Assembly: GCA_014529385.2 (NCBI GenBank)
Contig: CM043966.1
Location: forward strand, 95,441,087 to 95,505,086
Origin: Adiantum capillus-veneris
Lineage: Eukaryota; Streptophyta; Polypodiopsida; Polypodiales; Pteridaceae
DNA: 64,000 nt
Reading direction: 5' to 3'
This document shows positions 1-11,522 of the stretch, in pieces; positions within the stretch are counted from its first letter, which is position 1, and every line of letters begins with the position of its first letter. The position numbers and the translations under genes were made by a program. Below the pieces are notes generated by a model. The model was not told the origin of the DNA. It saw nothing but the letters and a program-made list of their open reading frames with translations, and searched no databases.

Positions 1-660
1 TCATTGCAATGCTATTTGGCACATGCATAAATCCGATATTTGGTGGCGTAGTATTATATCTGCAATTTGGGAAAGCCGTTTGTTGTTGAAAGAGCGGTTG
101 TTTCTTTGGCGGTGTTTACTTGGTGTGCTCCCAGTGGGTACCTTTCTTCGGAAGCGCCGTATCCGCCCTTCATCATGTGTCCGTTGCTTATCTGCCAAGG
201 AGGATGTTTGTCACCTCTTGTGGGAATGCAGTGTCACTCGAGAATTCCTTCGTTAGGTATCTGCGTGTATGCGGTTACGTTTTCCCTCGACGGTCTTCCA
301 TAAGCGGTTTTGGGTTTTTGGTATCTTCTCACCGGCGTTGAAGTGCTTTGCAGCCTTCTTCATGTGGGTCAGGTTTTGGGCATATTGGAGCCTGTGGCGA
401 CAGCGTAATGACTATTTGTTCCATAGCATTCACACGGATCCTCTACCTTTCTTCAAGATTTCCCTTCGGCAGTCTCTGCGGTTTGCCTTGGAAGTTGGTG
501 ATATCACGGCAGAGATACATCAGCTTTCTTATGAATGCTTTTAGATATTTTGTACAGCTGAACACTGTTGTGTTCCTTTCCTTGTACATCTTTTGGGTGG
601 GTTTTCCTCTCTTTGAGGTTTCCCACAGATAGTTAAATCAAATTGATTTTTTTTAAAAAA
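1..660 (+). pseudogene. LINE retrotransposon 3' end (zf-RVT tail)
   Basis: This is the C-terminal end of a LINE (non-LTR retrotransposon) ORF2, cut by the left window edge. The frame at 23-256 carries a reverse-transcriptase zinc-binding (zf-RVT) domain: an FLWR-type core followed by paired cysteines (CVRC) and HLLWEC, the usual Cys-Cys-His-Cys order. A stop at about 256 and a frame change lead into 269-544, which still has the W-x3-RN-x3-F tail typical of these proteins. A T-then-A tract at 647-661 could be the remnant 3' tail. The piece is plainly broken by stops and frame changes. The family is well supported; the exact LINE clade is not. Confidence 0.75.
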
Positions 661-661
661 A

Positions 662-1560
662 GTGTGTGTGACGAGTGTAGCGAGAGATAGGATCACACGA
701 GGATATGCGGCATTGGCGATGCTAGAGCGCCAATGCCACCAAGTACATTTTCAGGAGCCCTGCACCAAGGGGTGGCTCTTCAACATACTAGTCATCCCAG
801 CTCTCATGTATGCAGCACATGTTTCTGATGGACACAAGTTGAGAGACCACCAGGCACATTTTCAGGAGCCCCGCACCAAGGGGTGGCTCTTCGACACACT
901 AGTCACCCCAGCTCTCATGTATGCAGCACCGTTTTCTAGTGGACACGAGTTGAGAGACCACAGATTATTATGCTATATCCCGATTGATACACGAGAAACC
1001 CTCAGTGCCACATGACATCATCAGAGCAAAGCACCACCTGTGCTAGTGGAGGCTCTTTTTCAAAGAATATGTTTTATCCAAAGAGTGCGACAGATCCCCC
1101 CCCCCCCCCCCAATAGATTATCATACTGAGCACTTGAGGCATCCCGATAGCTGGCAGAGAGTGGAGAGACTGGATCATGGTATGCATAGATATGACATAG
1201 TGGTTTAGCATGCATGGCTTGGATATAGAGCAGCTACCACTCTTTTAGGACTCATCACTCATCTGCCTCTCCCATGAGGGGAGGAATCGAGTCCTCAAAC
1301 AGGATCTTTGGCAGTAATGTGTTAGGGAGACATGGAGCACAACGAGACAACCTCTTCCATCAAAGATGATGTACTGTAGGGATCATTTCATGACCATCTT
1401 GGAGGGCGGCTTCATTTAGAGGCCTAGATGCATGGATGTCTACATGTCCCATAGTGCAAGAGTAGCCATCGAACAACTCAAGAGTTTCATCATATAGATT
1501 AGAGATCGAGACAGGGCGAGCATCTCAGCGAGCATCTCACACTCCAAGAGACGAGTACAT
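662..1560 (+). pseudogene. LINE-like RT C-terminal fragment with in-frame duplication
   Basis: Degenerate coding DNA resembling the region downstream of the RT palm in a second type of LINE. Residues such as LFDTLVTPALMYAA recall the common LFDTLVTPVLLYG block. Later pieces in changing frames (IQRVRQIPP, NRVLKQDLWQ, HSARVAIEQL) recall the conserved C-terminus of the same proteins. A 111-bp unit is present twice in tandem (about 742-852 and 853-963), which keeps the frame and yields a 117-codon ORF (662-1015). A run of about 16 C (1096-1111) interrupts the frame. Identification rests on remembered family motifs, so the clade is open. Confidence 0.55.
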
Positions 1561-1736
1561 AAATAGGAGCCAGCTCTTTCTAAGTTGTCTTCTCTCCTCT
1601 TGTAGGTGGTTGAGGAATTTTTAAGAGTTAAAAGTGTATTGGCAACCTATGGAAAGGGAGAGAGGGCTCTTAGTAGCCTATATAATGGTTTGAAGGCTTT
1701 GAGCAAAGAAAGAATTGGTGAGCCAAGGGAATACGC

Positions 1737-1869
1737 ATGCCGTTTCTCGCATTTAAGAGAGCATGTGCAATACGAGAAGGATTAAATGTCGGCTTCTTTG
1801 AAAATATCTCTTTTGACACCTTGGTGACACCGGTCCTTTTTTATGGAGTTGAGTTATGGGTATCCCTTA
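1737..1869 (+). pseudogene. Short LINE RT fragment
   Basis: A short stretch encodes SFDTLVTPVLFYGVELWV, the same RT-thumb block seen about 1 kb upstream but with a more typical ending. It runs directly into a (CT)n tract, after which the reading frame is only Ser-Leu repeats. It may be part of the same decayed LINE or a separate insertion. Confidence 0.5.
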
Positions 1870-1887
1870 AAAGCTCACCCCACATTG

Positions 1888-1890
<3 letters not shown>

Positions 1891-1939
<49 letters not shown>

Positions 1940-1967
1940 GACACACACACACACACACACACACACA
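1891..1967. repeat. Compound (CT)n-(CA)n microsatellite
   Basis: A nearly perfect (CT) tract at 1891-1934 is followed by a (CA) tract at about 1935-1967. Ser-Leu, Arg-Glu and Thr-His reading frames across it are artefacts. Confidence 0.97.
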
Positions 1968-2057
1968 ACTCTTTAGTTGTGACCGTTCCGGGACAACTTT
2001 GTTGTTCATGTTTCTGCTCTTATGTAGTAGGAAGGTGCTATTGCAAATTGTAGCTCT

Positions 2058-2059
<2 letters not shown>

Positions 2060-2112
<53 letters not shown>
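2060..2112. repeat. (CT)n microsatellite
   Basis: Perfect (CT) tract of about 53 bp followed by a short C run. A further short CT tract lies at about 2130-2140. Confidence 0.97.
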
Positions 2113-2114
<2 letters not shown>

Positions 2115-2159
2115 CCTTCTGTGTAGGTGATCTCTCTCTCTCATGCAACTATACATAAC

Positions 2160-4136
2160 TGAAGCACCCGCCTTAAGTCATATTTTGATCACATTAGAGC
2201 TTGCTTTCCCCACATTCCCACTCATGAGCTCTATCGACATACACTCCTCTCCCAAGCACGATGTGGACTCTCAATTTGAATGCTAATTTCCAAATTTCTT
2301 GAGCATTGAGAGTCGCTTATCATCTTCGTACACCCCACATGGGATGTTGCTTTGGTCTCATATGTCATATTTAACCTTCGAGGAAGATAATGAAATATCT
2401 ATCTATTTATTTCTTTGTCTTTCTCTACATGTCTGCACATATGTAGGGAAAAAATTCTTCCATGAAGTCCAGCATGCCTTCATGAGGGGAGACTGCATAG
2501 GAGCTCATGCCCACCTCTAAAGCTGGACAAGAGAAATACTCGAGGGATTTGATTATTATTTAAGAATTGTGATAGATAACTAGGACACAACCAAGAAGGA
2601 TAGTGATGATGGAGGGGAGGGATATGATCATCTCGATAGTTCCTGCTAATTTGTAGGACATGAAGTCGTAGGACCTCCGAAGGATCGTGTTCTTGTCATG
2701 CTATATAGGAGGAGCTTTGGGACATAGTTTGCTACATGTCAAGGATGGTCTAATTGTCAAAATATGGTAGAAGTAAGTGTGCGTGTCATATGCTCTTTGG
2801 TTTATCGGGTCTCTTTTGTGTAGCCTACATTAGCTTTATTAAATGGAGTAAAAAACCAATATAGTAACAAACTAAAATACCACTAAATTGCAAGAGAATA
2901 GATTTTAAGCAGAGTTCACAATATTATCAATAAGATCAAATTAAATTGCAAAAGAGTACATAACACAATGTGACAAAGTTTAATGTAGATGGCAGCAATA
3001 ATTGGAACATTATACTAAATGTTAGAGACAAAAGCTACTTAACTAACATCACAAGGTAAATTACAACACCATATAAGAGAGATTCTATGAGTTGATTTTG
3101 CTCGATATGACTCTTTTGAAATCAAAGGTTATGACTTTGAGAATATTGAGCTTTATGTCTGAATATTGAAGTAGGAATTGGAGATTCATTTTTTCCCCTT
3201 GGGATAACCTTTTCAAATGGACTTAGTAATTCTCAAGCATGTCGTAATTGTGAAACACAAGCCAAGGTAGCAGTGACTATGCTAGAGATAAGATGTTTTC
3301 AAGAGCTTCCATAAAGGCCTTTGGTCATTTGAAACATTGGTCAATTTGTGGTGCTATATGCACCCTCAGTAAGGTTTAGCAAATGGTCATGCAAGAACCA
3401 TTCCTTGTAGAGCGACCATATGGGAAACGATAGAGGTCTAGAAACATGGTGGGAGCGTGAATCACATTTTCATGTGCATCATAAGATACATCATCATGAG
3501 CTGATGCATGATAGTATGGCTTCACATGCTAATATATGGGTTATCACATTATCTATGCCAACATAAATGACTAGGAGTTTTAATAGATTGAGGGTCACAC
3601 ACCAACATTGTCTCCTTGAACCTGAATCTAAGGAGAGAGACATGAGCTACAAGAATCTTTGGCCCTTTTTCTCAATCATGAGAACCAAAGAGAACATTAA
3701 AGATAGATTTTACTCAAAACAAAGTCAAGAAAATTGGGTTTTGCTCACAATAAGTGTGCCCAAGAGCCACGTGGATGAAGATGGTAGTCACTAAAGAGAT
3801 GAGAATTTTGGGATAGGTCTCACTTCTCACGAAGAGAGCTAGGTCTATTTCTAAAGCCTTCCAAAGAGTGCTCGATTTTGTGATGATAGAGAGATTTTGT
3901 TTAGATTGATTTGTGTCTAACCTCCATGATGTGCGAAGAGAAATTTATGAAGACAATGCTAAAATTGTTGTTTATTTTCTTTCCTTACATGATGACGTTG
4001 GTGATGTGGCTCTCCTCGCTTGATGGCCGATTTCGAATTACATACCTAGCCATATTTGATTGTGCTATAAGCAATCCTTCTTGGAAATATACCTCCAAAA
4101 AATCGCAAGAATGCATGAATTTACAAATGTGCTTCA
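2160..4136. other. Non-coding stretch, no recognisable gene
   Basis: About 2 kb of AT-rich DNA with only short, unconvincing ORFs, the longest about 85 codons at 3911-4168. No family motifs, LTR ends or RNA genes were recognised. The right part abuts the truncated end of copia element B, so some of this may be unrecognised retroelement DNA. Confidence 0.5.
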
Positions 4137-4270
4137 TCACAAGACAGAGGCTCCTCAACATCATGTAAGCTAGACACAGCCAAAGCATAACAATCTGATG
4201 CATAAGATGCATGGCGAGAGCCTGAACACGAACGACTAGACAAAGGTGCATCCAATTTACTGTCATGCAA
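4137..4270 (-). pseudogene. Copia element B, displaced linker/RT-start fragment
   Basis: On the minus strand this encodes the linker between integrase and reverse transcriptase of a copia polyprotein, ending DVEEPLSCDEAHL before a stop. It is the continuation of the element B frame that breaks off at 8472. Read from 8477 into 4270 across the duplicated TGCAA, the codons run without interruption (WLVHTL then HDSKLDAPL). Element A therefore inserted here and split B. B has no further RT, RNase H or 3' LTR to the left, so it is truncated at about 4137. Confidence 0.85.
4266..4270. repeat. Target-site duplication of copia element A, left copy
   Basis: TGCAA lies immediately left of the LTR that starts at 4271. 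The same five bases follow the other LTR at 8472-8476. Confidence 0.9.
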
Positions 4271-4496
4271 TGTTGGAATTAGGGTTGCAGAGAAACGCAC
4301 ACACCTTGGAGAAGACGCAGGAAGCTCAAGGCACACAATAGGAGTGTGTTACTTAGTGTGCAATGGAAAGATAGATAGCCCTAGAGTGATGGGCGTATAT
4401 ACAATGCTCGGGGGAAAAAATCTCCTAAAGAGGGAAAAAATACCCCGGCGGTCGTAGTGTGTTCACACACATCACTACCACATGTATATGGTAACA
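4271..4496 (-). repeat. 3' LTR of copia A
   Basis: 226 bp. On the plus strand it runs from TGTTGGAATTAGGG to GGTAACA, giving TG...CA ends. It is homologous to 8245-8471 and 11296-11522. The purine-rich minus-strand sequence CCATGGGGGATT next to its right edge is a plausible polypurine tract. Confidence 0.93.
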
Positions 4497-4796
4497 AATC
4501 CCCCATGGAGTGATGCGGTGAACGAGAGCTGGCACATGAGTAAAGGGAAGTGCCATGCCCTGAGGACATGATTAGTCCACAAAGGGGAGTAAGCCGAAAG
4601 CTTTGCGGAAAGCTTCAAGCTTTTCACGAGACCATGCCTTTGTGAAAAGATCTGCAAGGTTGTCCTGTGTTGGCACATAAGCCAACCTGATCTCTCCTGC
4701 TGAGAGCCTCTCCCTGACATAGTGGTAATGCACCTCAATGTGCTTTGTGCGAGCATGAAAAACTGGGTTCCTCGCAACTGCAATGTGCTTTGACTG

Positions 4797-6219
4797 TCAG
4801 TTAGATAGTGTTGACAGTGTCCTGTCCAACACCCAAATCAGCCATAAGGCGTCTGAGCCATACACACTCAACCGTAGCTATGAAGACTACCTTGTACTCA
4901 GCCGCACAACTCGAAGTGGCCACAATAGGTTGCTTCTTGCTCAACCATGATATACATGAACTGCCAAGCATGAAACAAAAACCACTTGTGGACACTCACG
5001 TGTCAAAACAACCAGCCCAATCTGAGTCCAAAAAAGCATGTAAGTCTGGCGGCAATGATCCCCCCTTGGGATAAAACAAGCCAAGATGTAAAGTGCCACT
5101 AAGGTAGCGAAAAATCCTCTTGACAACCTACTAATGCTTAGACCCTGGGCTATGCATAAATCTGCTGACCTGTGAGAGTGCAAACTGAATATCTGGCCTC
5201 GTGTTGCATACATAAATGAGGCAGCCAACAACAGTTTGGTAAAGAGTGACATCAGCAAGATCGCCAGCATCATGTAGACTCAACTTCAAACCTGTTTCCA
5301 TGGGAGTGGCCATAGGTTTGCAATCCTCAAGTCCAAACTTACATAGCAAGGTCTCTATGTAACTTTTCTGACACAAGGCAATACCACCATCACACTGTTT
5401 AAACTGTATACCCAAGTAATGATGCAACAGACCCAAATATTTCATCTTGAAAGTAGCATTCAAATCAGCCTTAAATTCAGCAATATGTCTCTCATTTTGG
5501 TCCAATGATCAGAAAATCATCGACATAAAGAACCACAATTAGAAGTACATCACCCTCATGCTTTACATACAATGTGCTTTCTGTTGGATTGTTAGAAAGC
5601 CTCGTTTGACCAAATGAGTGTCAGCTTTCTCATACCAAGCACGAGGAGATTGCTTCAACCCATACAAAGCCTTCTTACATATGCACACTTTGTCCTCTTG
5701 CCCTTTTATGACAAAACCGTGAGGTTGCGTTACATAAACTTCCTCAAATATGTCACCATTCAAGAAAGCAGTAACCATATCTGATTGATGTACATCCCAA
5801 TCAAGATGAGCTGCCAATGCACATAGAAAACGCACAGTAGTCATACGACAAGTGGGAGCAAAAGTCTCTTCATAATCTATGCCTTTTTGCTGTGCATAAC
5901 CCTTTGCAACAAGTCGAGCCTTATGGCGATCAATCTCACCATCCGGCTTGCGTTTCAACTTGTGAACCCACTTCGTACGAATGGCCTTTTTGCCAGGAGG
6001 CAAATCACATAAAGTCCATGTGTCATTTTCTATAAGTGCATCATATTCTGATTGCATGGCATCCATCTGACATATACTCCCCCCCTCGATCGGAACGGAG
6101 GGTGCCCATAGTACATTTCGAGACATTTTCAGCCATAGCCAGAAATTGTTTGAAGCACATAAAAACTTCGGACTTTGCTTTAAGCGGAAATACCCATGCA
6201 TGCCTGGAGTAATTATCAA
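4797..6219 (-). pseudogene. Copia A reverse transcriptase-RNase H
   Basis: Minus-strand copia RT and RNase H in several frames. The first block (5563-6219) has the RT start (SEYDALIENDTWTLCDLPPG), KARLVAKGYAQQ, the palm aspartate block DMVTAFLNG and LYGLKQSPRAWYE. YVDD lies at about 5516-5527 in another frame, with a frame change immediately after it. Frame 5131-5505 carries KMKYLGLLHHYLGIQ and NTRPDIQFALSQVSRFM. RNase H pieces (DSDWAGC, then STSGFCFMLGSSCISW and CAAEYK) lie at about 4800-5060. All expected blocks are present in order but the frame is broken at least three times. Confidence 0.9.
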
Positions 6220-6900
6220 TGAAAGTCACGAAGTAAAGGTAATTGCCCAAGGATGGAGTTTGCATGGGCCCACAAACATCACTATGCACAAGCTGCAACC
6301 TGCATGTGGCCCGAACTGAACCATCCTTTGGAAACTTAGAACGCTGCATCTTACCCAAAATACAACCTTCACAAACATGTTTGACAGGTGCTTCAAGAGG
6401 CGGCAAAGAAGCAGCCATATCAGATTTCTGCAAACGCGGCAAACTGGCAAAATTCAGATGACCAAAACGTGCATGCCAAAGTTTTGCATCTGAAATAGCC
6501 CTTGAATCTGCAACAACATTTGCAAAAAATTTTCCACACTTGTCATACAAAGTGAGCTTATACAGCCCACGACACAAAAGGCCAGATGCAACAATTTCAT
6601 CACCAAAACTGAGATCATGAACTGTACATCTGTCATACACAAATTTGACTACAAGTCCAAGTCTAGCAAGTGCGGACACATACAAGAGATTCTTCTTGAT
6701 CCCATGTACATAAAGTGCATCAACAAGTGTAAAAGAACTGCCATTAGCAGCAGTAAGCACAATCTTTCCAACTCCATGAACTGGATAAGAGGCATTGTTG
6801 GCACAAGTGTCTGAATTCCCATGAGGGACATACTGGAGAGAGGTGAACAATTCACGATGTGAGGTAATGTGCTTTGTAGCACCACTGTCAAAATACCAAC
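6069..6900 (-). pseudogene. Copia A protease-integrase N-terminal half
   Basis: Minus strand. The protease motif DSGATKHITSHREL is at the start (about 6850-6890). It is followed by the integrase zinc-binding HHCC region (LWHARFGHLN, then CEGCILGKM) and the integrase core with HSDVCGPM, FIDNYSRHAW and RSDRGGEY. The frame then jumps at about 6069 into the linker before RT, so the third catalytic residue and the integrase C-terminus are missing. Element B keeps the deleted part in order, so this is a deletion in A and not a family trait. Confidence 0.88.
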
Positions 6901-6904
6901 ACAG

Positions 6905-7885
6905 TCTCCTTTCACAGAAGACTCAACAATGGCTGCATTTGTAGTGGAATCAGCATTTGCAGTGGAACCACCCTCTTTCTTCTTAGCCTCTTTGGCCTTC
7001 AACTTAGGACACGACTTGATCAAGTGATCATTAGCTTTCCAATAATGGCAACGCATCTTCTTTTTTCCCTTATCACCAGAATTTCCATACGAATTGCTGC
7101 CAGCAGAAGCATTAGGAACAGAAGTTCTGCCACTCACAGCAGAACCATAAGAAGTGGCCGCATTGCTGTTACCACCCTTTCTTTGAGAAGCAATAAAAGC
7201 CTGTTCAACTGCATGCTGCCTAGTTCTGTTTTTTTCTGGAAAGTGACTCTTGCAACAGCAATGTGCATAATGCATCAGAATTGACAACTTCTAGATTTCC
7301 TTGGGTCATCAGTCTCCAAGTACTAGCAAAAGTCTAGTAGGAATCTGGTAAGGCATCAAGAACAGTCTGCACAAGGGAACTGTCTGAAATGACTTCACCT
7401 GCAGAAATAAGTTGCTCATTGATATTTTTGACACCAGCAAGAAAAGTGTCCATATCATCTTCCTCATGCATAATCTTCGACTCCAGCTCTTTACGCAGCA
7501 AAGCAATTTTAGCCTCATTGCAGCTTGCATAAAGACCTGCTAGAATATCCCAAGCCTGTTTTGCAGATTTTGCTGAACGGATGTGAGGAACAATGGTGCA
7601 CTTCACAGACAATGCAATCAATGCATGAGCCTGCGCATCCTTTACATCCCAACAAGCTTGTTGTGCCGTAGGCAAAACAACTCTAATAGCAGCAATCCTT
7701 GCAGCAAGACCTGCAACATCCTCAACATTGCCTACATCCTCAGAACCAGGACGTACATCAATACCCTGCACAATATTCCAAACGCCCTTTGACACAAGAA
7801 CGTGTTGCATCATATAACCACATAGGTTAATTGTCCCCATCCAACCTGTCCTCAGCAGCAAACATCTCTGTTGTTGTCAGCCATG
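6905..7885 (-). pseudogene. Copia A gag
   Basis: Minus-strand capsid gene. It starts at the ATG near 7885 (MADNN) and shifts frame early. Frame 7334-7861 holds the main gag block (QAHALIALSVK, AKQAWDILAGLY, LLRKELESKIM). The downstream frame contains a basic Ser/Gly-rich stretch and a zinc-knuckle remnant, CHYWKANDHLIKSC. In that remnant the second cysteine of the CCHC motif is a tryptophan, so it would not bind zinc normally. Confidence 0.85.
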
Positions 7886-8230
7886 GTAAATGTTGCACCT
7901 GATGGGAAAACTGCTCGAAAATAGGAGAAACGGAGTGAGAACAACATGTTCTATATAACGCAAACCGTAGAAGACTGTAAGACACATATTATGCAGGAAA
8001 CGACATCGATAGAAACTCTGCACAAAATGACGAAATAGCTTGTGTAGCACTACTTGTAGTGGAAACGGAGGCCAAAATGAGCCCGAATAAAAAATCTGAG
8101 CAGACTAAGCTGAGCTCTCCCGAAATTTTTGTTGACCTGCGAGAACGATTGCCAAAGCTCATTGAAATCGGAGAAAGTGAGCAGGCGTGTGCTGGAGCAA
8201 CTGGCGACTAAGCCCGGGAGGATGCAACCT

Positions 8231-8242
8231 GCTCTGATACCA
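8231..8242 (-). promoter_or_regulatory. Primer binding site of copia A
   Basis: Minus strand TGGTATCAGAGC, the classic complement of the plant initiator-Met tRNA 3' end, two bases inside the 5' LTR. Confidence 0.93.
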
Positions 8243-8244
8243 AT

Positions 8245-8471
8245 TGTTAGAATTGGGGTTGCAGAGAAACGCAAACAGCCTTGAGAAGATGAAGGAAGAT
8301 CAAGGCACACAATAGAGAGTGTGTTACTTAGTGTGCAATGGAAAGATAGATAGCCCTAGAGTGATGGGCGTATATACAATGCTCGGGGGAAAAAACCTCC
8401 TAAAGAGGGAAAAAATGCCCCGGCGGTCCTAGTGTGTTCACACACATCACTACCACATGTATATGGTAACA
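8245..8471 (-). repeat. 5' LTR of copia A
   Basis: 227 bp with TG...CA ends. It is followed on its right by the TGCAA target duplication (8472-8476), showing that it belongs to A rather than being shared between A and B. Confidence 0.92.
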
Positions 8472-10036
8472 TGCAATGTATGCACCAGCCATTTTGGCAT
8501 ACCTCTAGCCTGCTCATTTTCTGTCCTTTCCTCATCAAGTACATCATGTACATCTGCATCAGTAGTATGCTGACCTGTAACATTTTCAGAAACCCCCATA
8601 GGCTATACACTTGCCTCATTGGAATTTACATTCGAACTTCCACCACTGAAAAGAGGCAACAAAGTGTCATAAATGTCCTATGAGCTTACATTACTATCTC
8701 TAGTACATGACATCAAGGACTGAACAGAATCTTCCACAAATACTACATCCCGTGAAACTAGAATACGCTTTGTTTGCGGATGATACAACCTGTAACCTTT
8801 TCTTTCAGCACTATAACCAACAAAAATATATTTGACAGCCTTATCATCCAATTTTTTGCATTGTGTTTGTGGCACCAAAGCATATGCCAAATAGCCAAAA
8901 ACACGCATGTGCTCAATAGAAGGCTTTCTATCATGCCGTGCTTCATATGGAGTAATAGACTGCAAAGCTTTTGTAGGACACCTGTTTAGTACATAAGTGG
9001 CACACATGATGGCCTTAAGCCAAAAAGAATGTGACAAAGCTTGACTTTTAACCATACATCGCGCCATTTTCGTAAGTGACCTGTTTTTCCTCTCAGCAAC
9101 ACCATTTTGTTGAGATGTATAAGGCACTGTACATTGGTCTTTTATCCCACGACTAGCCAGAAATGCATCGAATTCATGAGACATATACTCCCCCCTCGAT
9201 CGGAACGGAGGGCGCCCATAGTACATTTTCGAGATATTTTTAGCCATAGCCAGAAATAGTTTGAAGCACATAAAAACTTCGGACTTTGCTTTAAGTGGAA
9301 TTACCCATGCATGCTTGGAGTAATCATCAATGAAATTCACAAAATAAAGTTAATTTCCCAAGGACGGAGTTTGCATGGGCCCACAAATATCACTATGCAC
9401 AAGCTACAACTTGCATGTCGAATTGAACCATCATTTGGAAACTTCGAACGCTGCATCTTACCCAAAATACAGCCTTCACAAACATGTTTGACAGGTGCTT
9501 CAAGAGGCGGCAAAGAAGCAACCATATCAGATTTTTGCAAACGCAGCAAACTGGCAAAATTCAAATGACCAAAACATGCATGCCAAAGTTTTACATCTGA
9601 AATAGCCCTTGAATCTGCAACTACATTTGCAAAATTTTGTCCACACTTGTCGTACAAAGTGAGCTTATACAGCCCATGGCACAAAATCCTAGATGCAACA
9701 ATTTCATCACCAAAACTGAGATCATGAACTATACATCTTTCATCCACAAATTTGACTAAGTCCAAGTCTAGCAAGTGCAGATACAGACGAAAGATTCTTC
9801 TTGATCCCACGTACATAAAGTGCATCAACAAGTGTGAAAGAACCGCCATTTGCAGCAGTAAGCATAATCTTTTCAACTCCTTGAACTGGATAAGAGACAT
9901 TGTTGGCACAAATGACTGAATTCCCATGAGGGACAGACTCGAGAGAGGTGAACAATTCACGATGTGAGGTAATGTGCTTTGTAGCACCACTGTCCAAATA
10001 CCACACATGTGAATCTGCAGAGCAACTGACATGCAT
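8472..10036 (-). pseudogene. Copia B protease-integrase
   Basis: Minus-strand reading starts with the protease motif (YLDSGATKHITSH, about 9950-10005) and passes through the HHCC zinc region (LWHACFGHLN, CEGCILGKM). It reaches the integrase core and C-terminal domain in frame 8678-9340 (PYTSQQNGVAERKNR, FVGYSAERKGYRLY, SRDVVFVEDS). The second catalytic region, intact in A as RSDRGGEY, reads RSRGEY here after a frame disturbance. A second frame (8482-8619) leads to the insertion point of A. Confidence 0.88.
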
Positions 10037-10223
10037 GCATCATGGACAACAGGATTGTAAGTGCACTCTGCACTAAAAGCTCATTCTGCATCAACATCAA
10101 CATTACGGTCTCCTTTTACAAAAGACTCAACAATGGTTGCATTTGTAGTGGAACCAACATTTGCAGTGGAACCACCCTCTTTCTTATTATCCTCTTTGGC
10201 CTTCAACTTAGGAAACTGCTTGA

Positions 10224-10933
10224 TCAAGTGATCATTAGCTTTTCAACTGCATGTTGTCTAGTCTTGTTTTCTCTAGAAAGTGACTCTTGCAGCAGCAATG
10301 TGCATAATGCATCAAACTTGGCAACTTCTGGATTTCCTTGGGTCATAAGTCTCCAAGTACTAGCAAAATTCTGGTAAGAATCTGGTAAGGTATCAAGAAC
10401 AGTCTGCACAAGAAAACTGCCTGAAATGACTTCACCTGCAGAAATAAGTTGCTCATTGATATTTTTGACACCAGCAAGAAAAGTGTCCATATCATCTTCC
10501 TCATGCATAATCTTTGACTCCAACTCTTTACGCAGCAAAGCAATTTTAGCCTCATTGCGGCTGGCATAAAGACCTGCTAGAATATCCCAAGCCTGTTTTG
10601 CAGATTTTGTTGAACGAATGTGAGGAACAATGGTGTGCTTCACAGACAACGCAATCAATGCATGAGCCTGCGCATCCTTTACATTCCAACCAGCTTATTC
10701 TGCCGTAGGCAAAACAACTCTAATAGCAGTAATTCTTGTAGCAAGACCTGCAACATCCTCAACATCGCCTACATCCTCAGAACCAGGATGTACATCAATG
10801 CCCTGCACAATATTCTAGACTCCCTTTGACACAAGAACACGTTGCATCATATAAGCCCACATAGGGTAATTGTCCCCATCCACCTGTCATCAATAGCAAA
10901 CATCTTGAACACATCTGTGTTGTTGTCAGCCAT
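10224..10933 (-). pseudogene. Copia B gag
   Basis: Minus-strand gag beginning at the ATG near 10933 (MADNNTDVFKMF). Frame changes occur near 10880 and 10700, then the main block follows in 10224-10658. Relative to A it lacks about 160 bp covering the basic Ser/Gly stretch and the zinc knuckle: the frame passes from ENKTRQHAVE straight to KLMIT. This would remove RNA binding. Confidence 0.85.
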
Positions 10934-11281
10934 GGTAAATGCTGCACCTGATGTGAAAATTGCTCGAAAAGAGAATAAACGGAGCGAGAACAACACGTTC
11001 TATATAGCACAAACCGTGGAAGACTGTAAGGCACTTGTTATGTAGAAAACGACACTAACAAAAAATTTGCAAAAAATGACGAAATTGCCTGTGCAGACTT
11101 GCCTGTACTGGAAACGGAGGCCAAAATGAACCGGAATCAGAAATCTGAGCAAACTATGCTCTACGAGCTCTCTAGAAATATTTGTCGACCTGCGAATATT
11201 TGCCAAAACTCACTGAAATCGGAGAAAGTGAGCAGGCGTGTGTTGGAGCAACTGGCGACTAAGCCCGGGAGGACGCAACCT

Positions 11282-11293
11282 GCTCTGATACCA
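11282..11293 (-). promoter_or_regulatory. Primer binding site of copia B
   Basis: Minus strand TGGTATCAGAGC, initiator-Met tRNA type, two bases from the 5' LTR. Confidence 0.92.
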
Positions 11294-11295
11294 AT

Positions 11296-11522
11296 TGTTG
11301 GAATTAGGGTTGCAGAGAAACACACACAGCTTGGAGAAGACGAAGGAAGCCCAAGGCACACAATAGAGAGTGTATTCCTTAGTGTGCAATGGAAAGATAG
11401 ATAGCCATAGAGTGATGGGCATATATACAATGCACGAGGGAAAAAACCTCCTAAAGAGGCAAAAAATGCCCCGGCGGTCCTAGTGTGTTCACACACATCA
11501 CTACCACATGTATATGATAACA
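11296..11522 (-). repeat. 5' LTR of copia B
   Basis: 227 bp, homologous to the two LTRs of A, with TG at 11296 and CA at 11522 on the plus strand. Confidence 0.9.

Larger units (their letters stand above)
4271..8471 (-). mobile_element. Copia LTR retrotransposon A, nested in B
   Basis: A 4.2-kb minus-strand Ty1/copia element bounded by LTRs (4271-4496 and 8245-8471) and by a TGCAA target-site duplication. Inside, in minus-strand order, are a PBS for initiator-Met tRNA, gag, protease, the N-terminal half of integrase, and then, after an internal deletion at about 6069, RT and RNase H. The two LTRs differ at about a dozen positions, so it is not very recent. Frameshifts and the integrase deletion make it non-autonomous. 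Confidence 0.93.
8472..11522 (-). mobile_element. Copia LTR retrotransposon B, main part
   Basis: Older copia element of the same family as A, also minus strand. It retains its 5' LTR (11296-11522), PBS, gag, protease and integrase. It is split by A at 8472-8476, and only 134 bp of it continue at 4137-4270. No 3' LTR was found. Coding similarity between A and B is very high across gag and integrase. Confidence 0.9.

Noticed and set aside
4271-11522. Tandem LTR-internal-LTR-internal-LTR array formed by unequal recombination
   Set aside because: The TGCAA duplication flanks only the inner element and the outer coding frame rejoins perfectly, so nesting explains it better.
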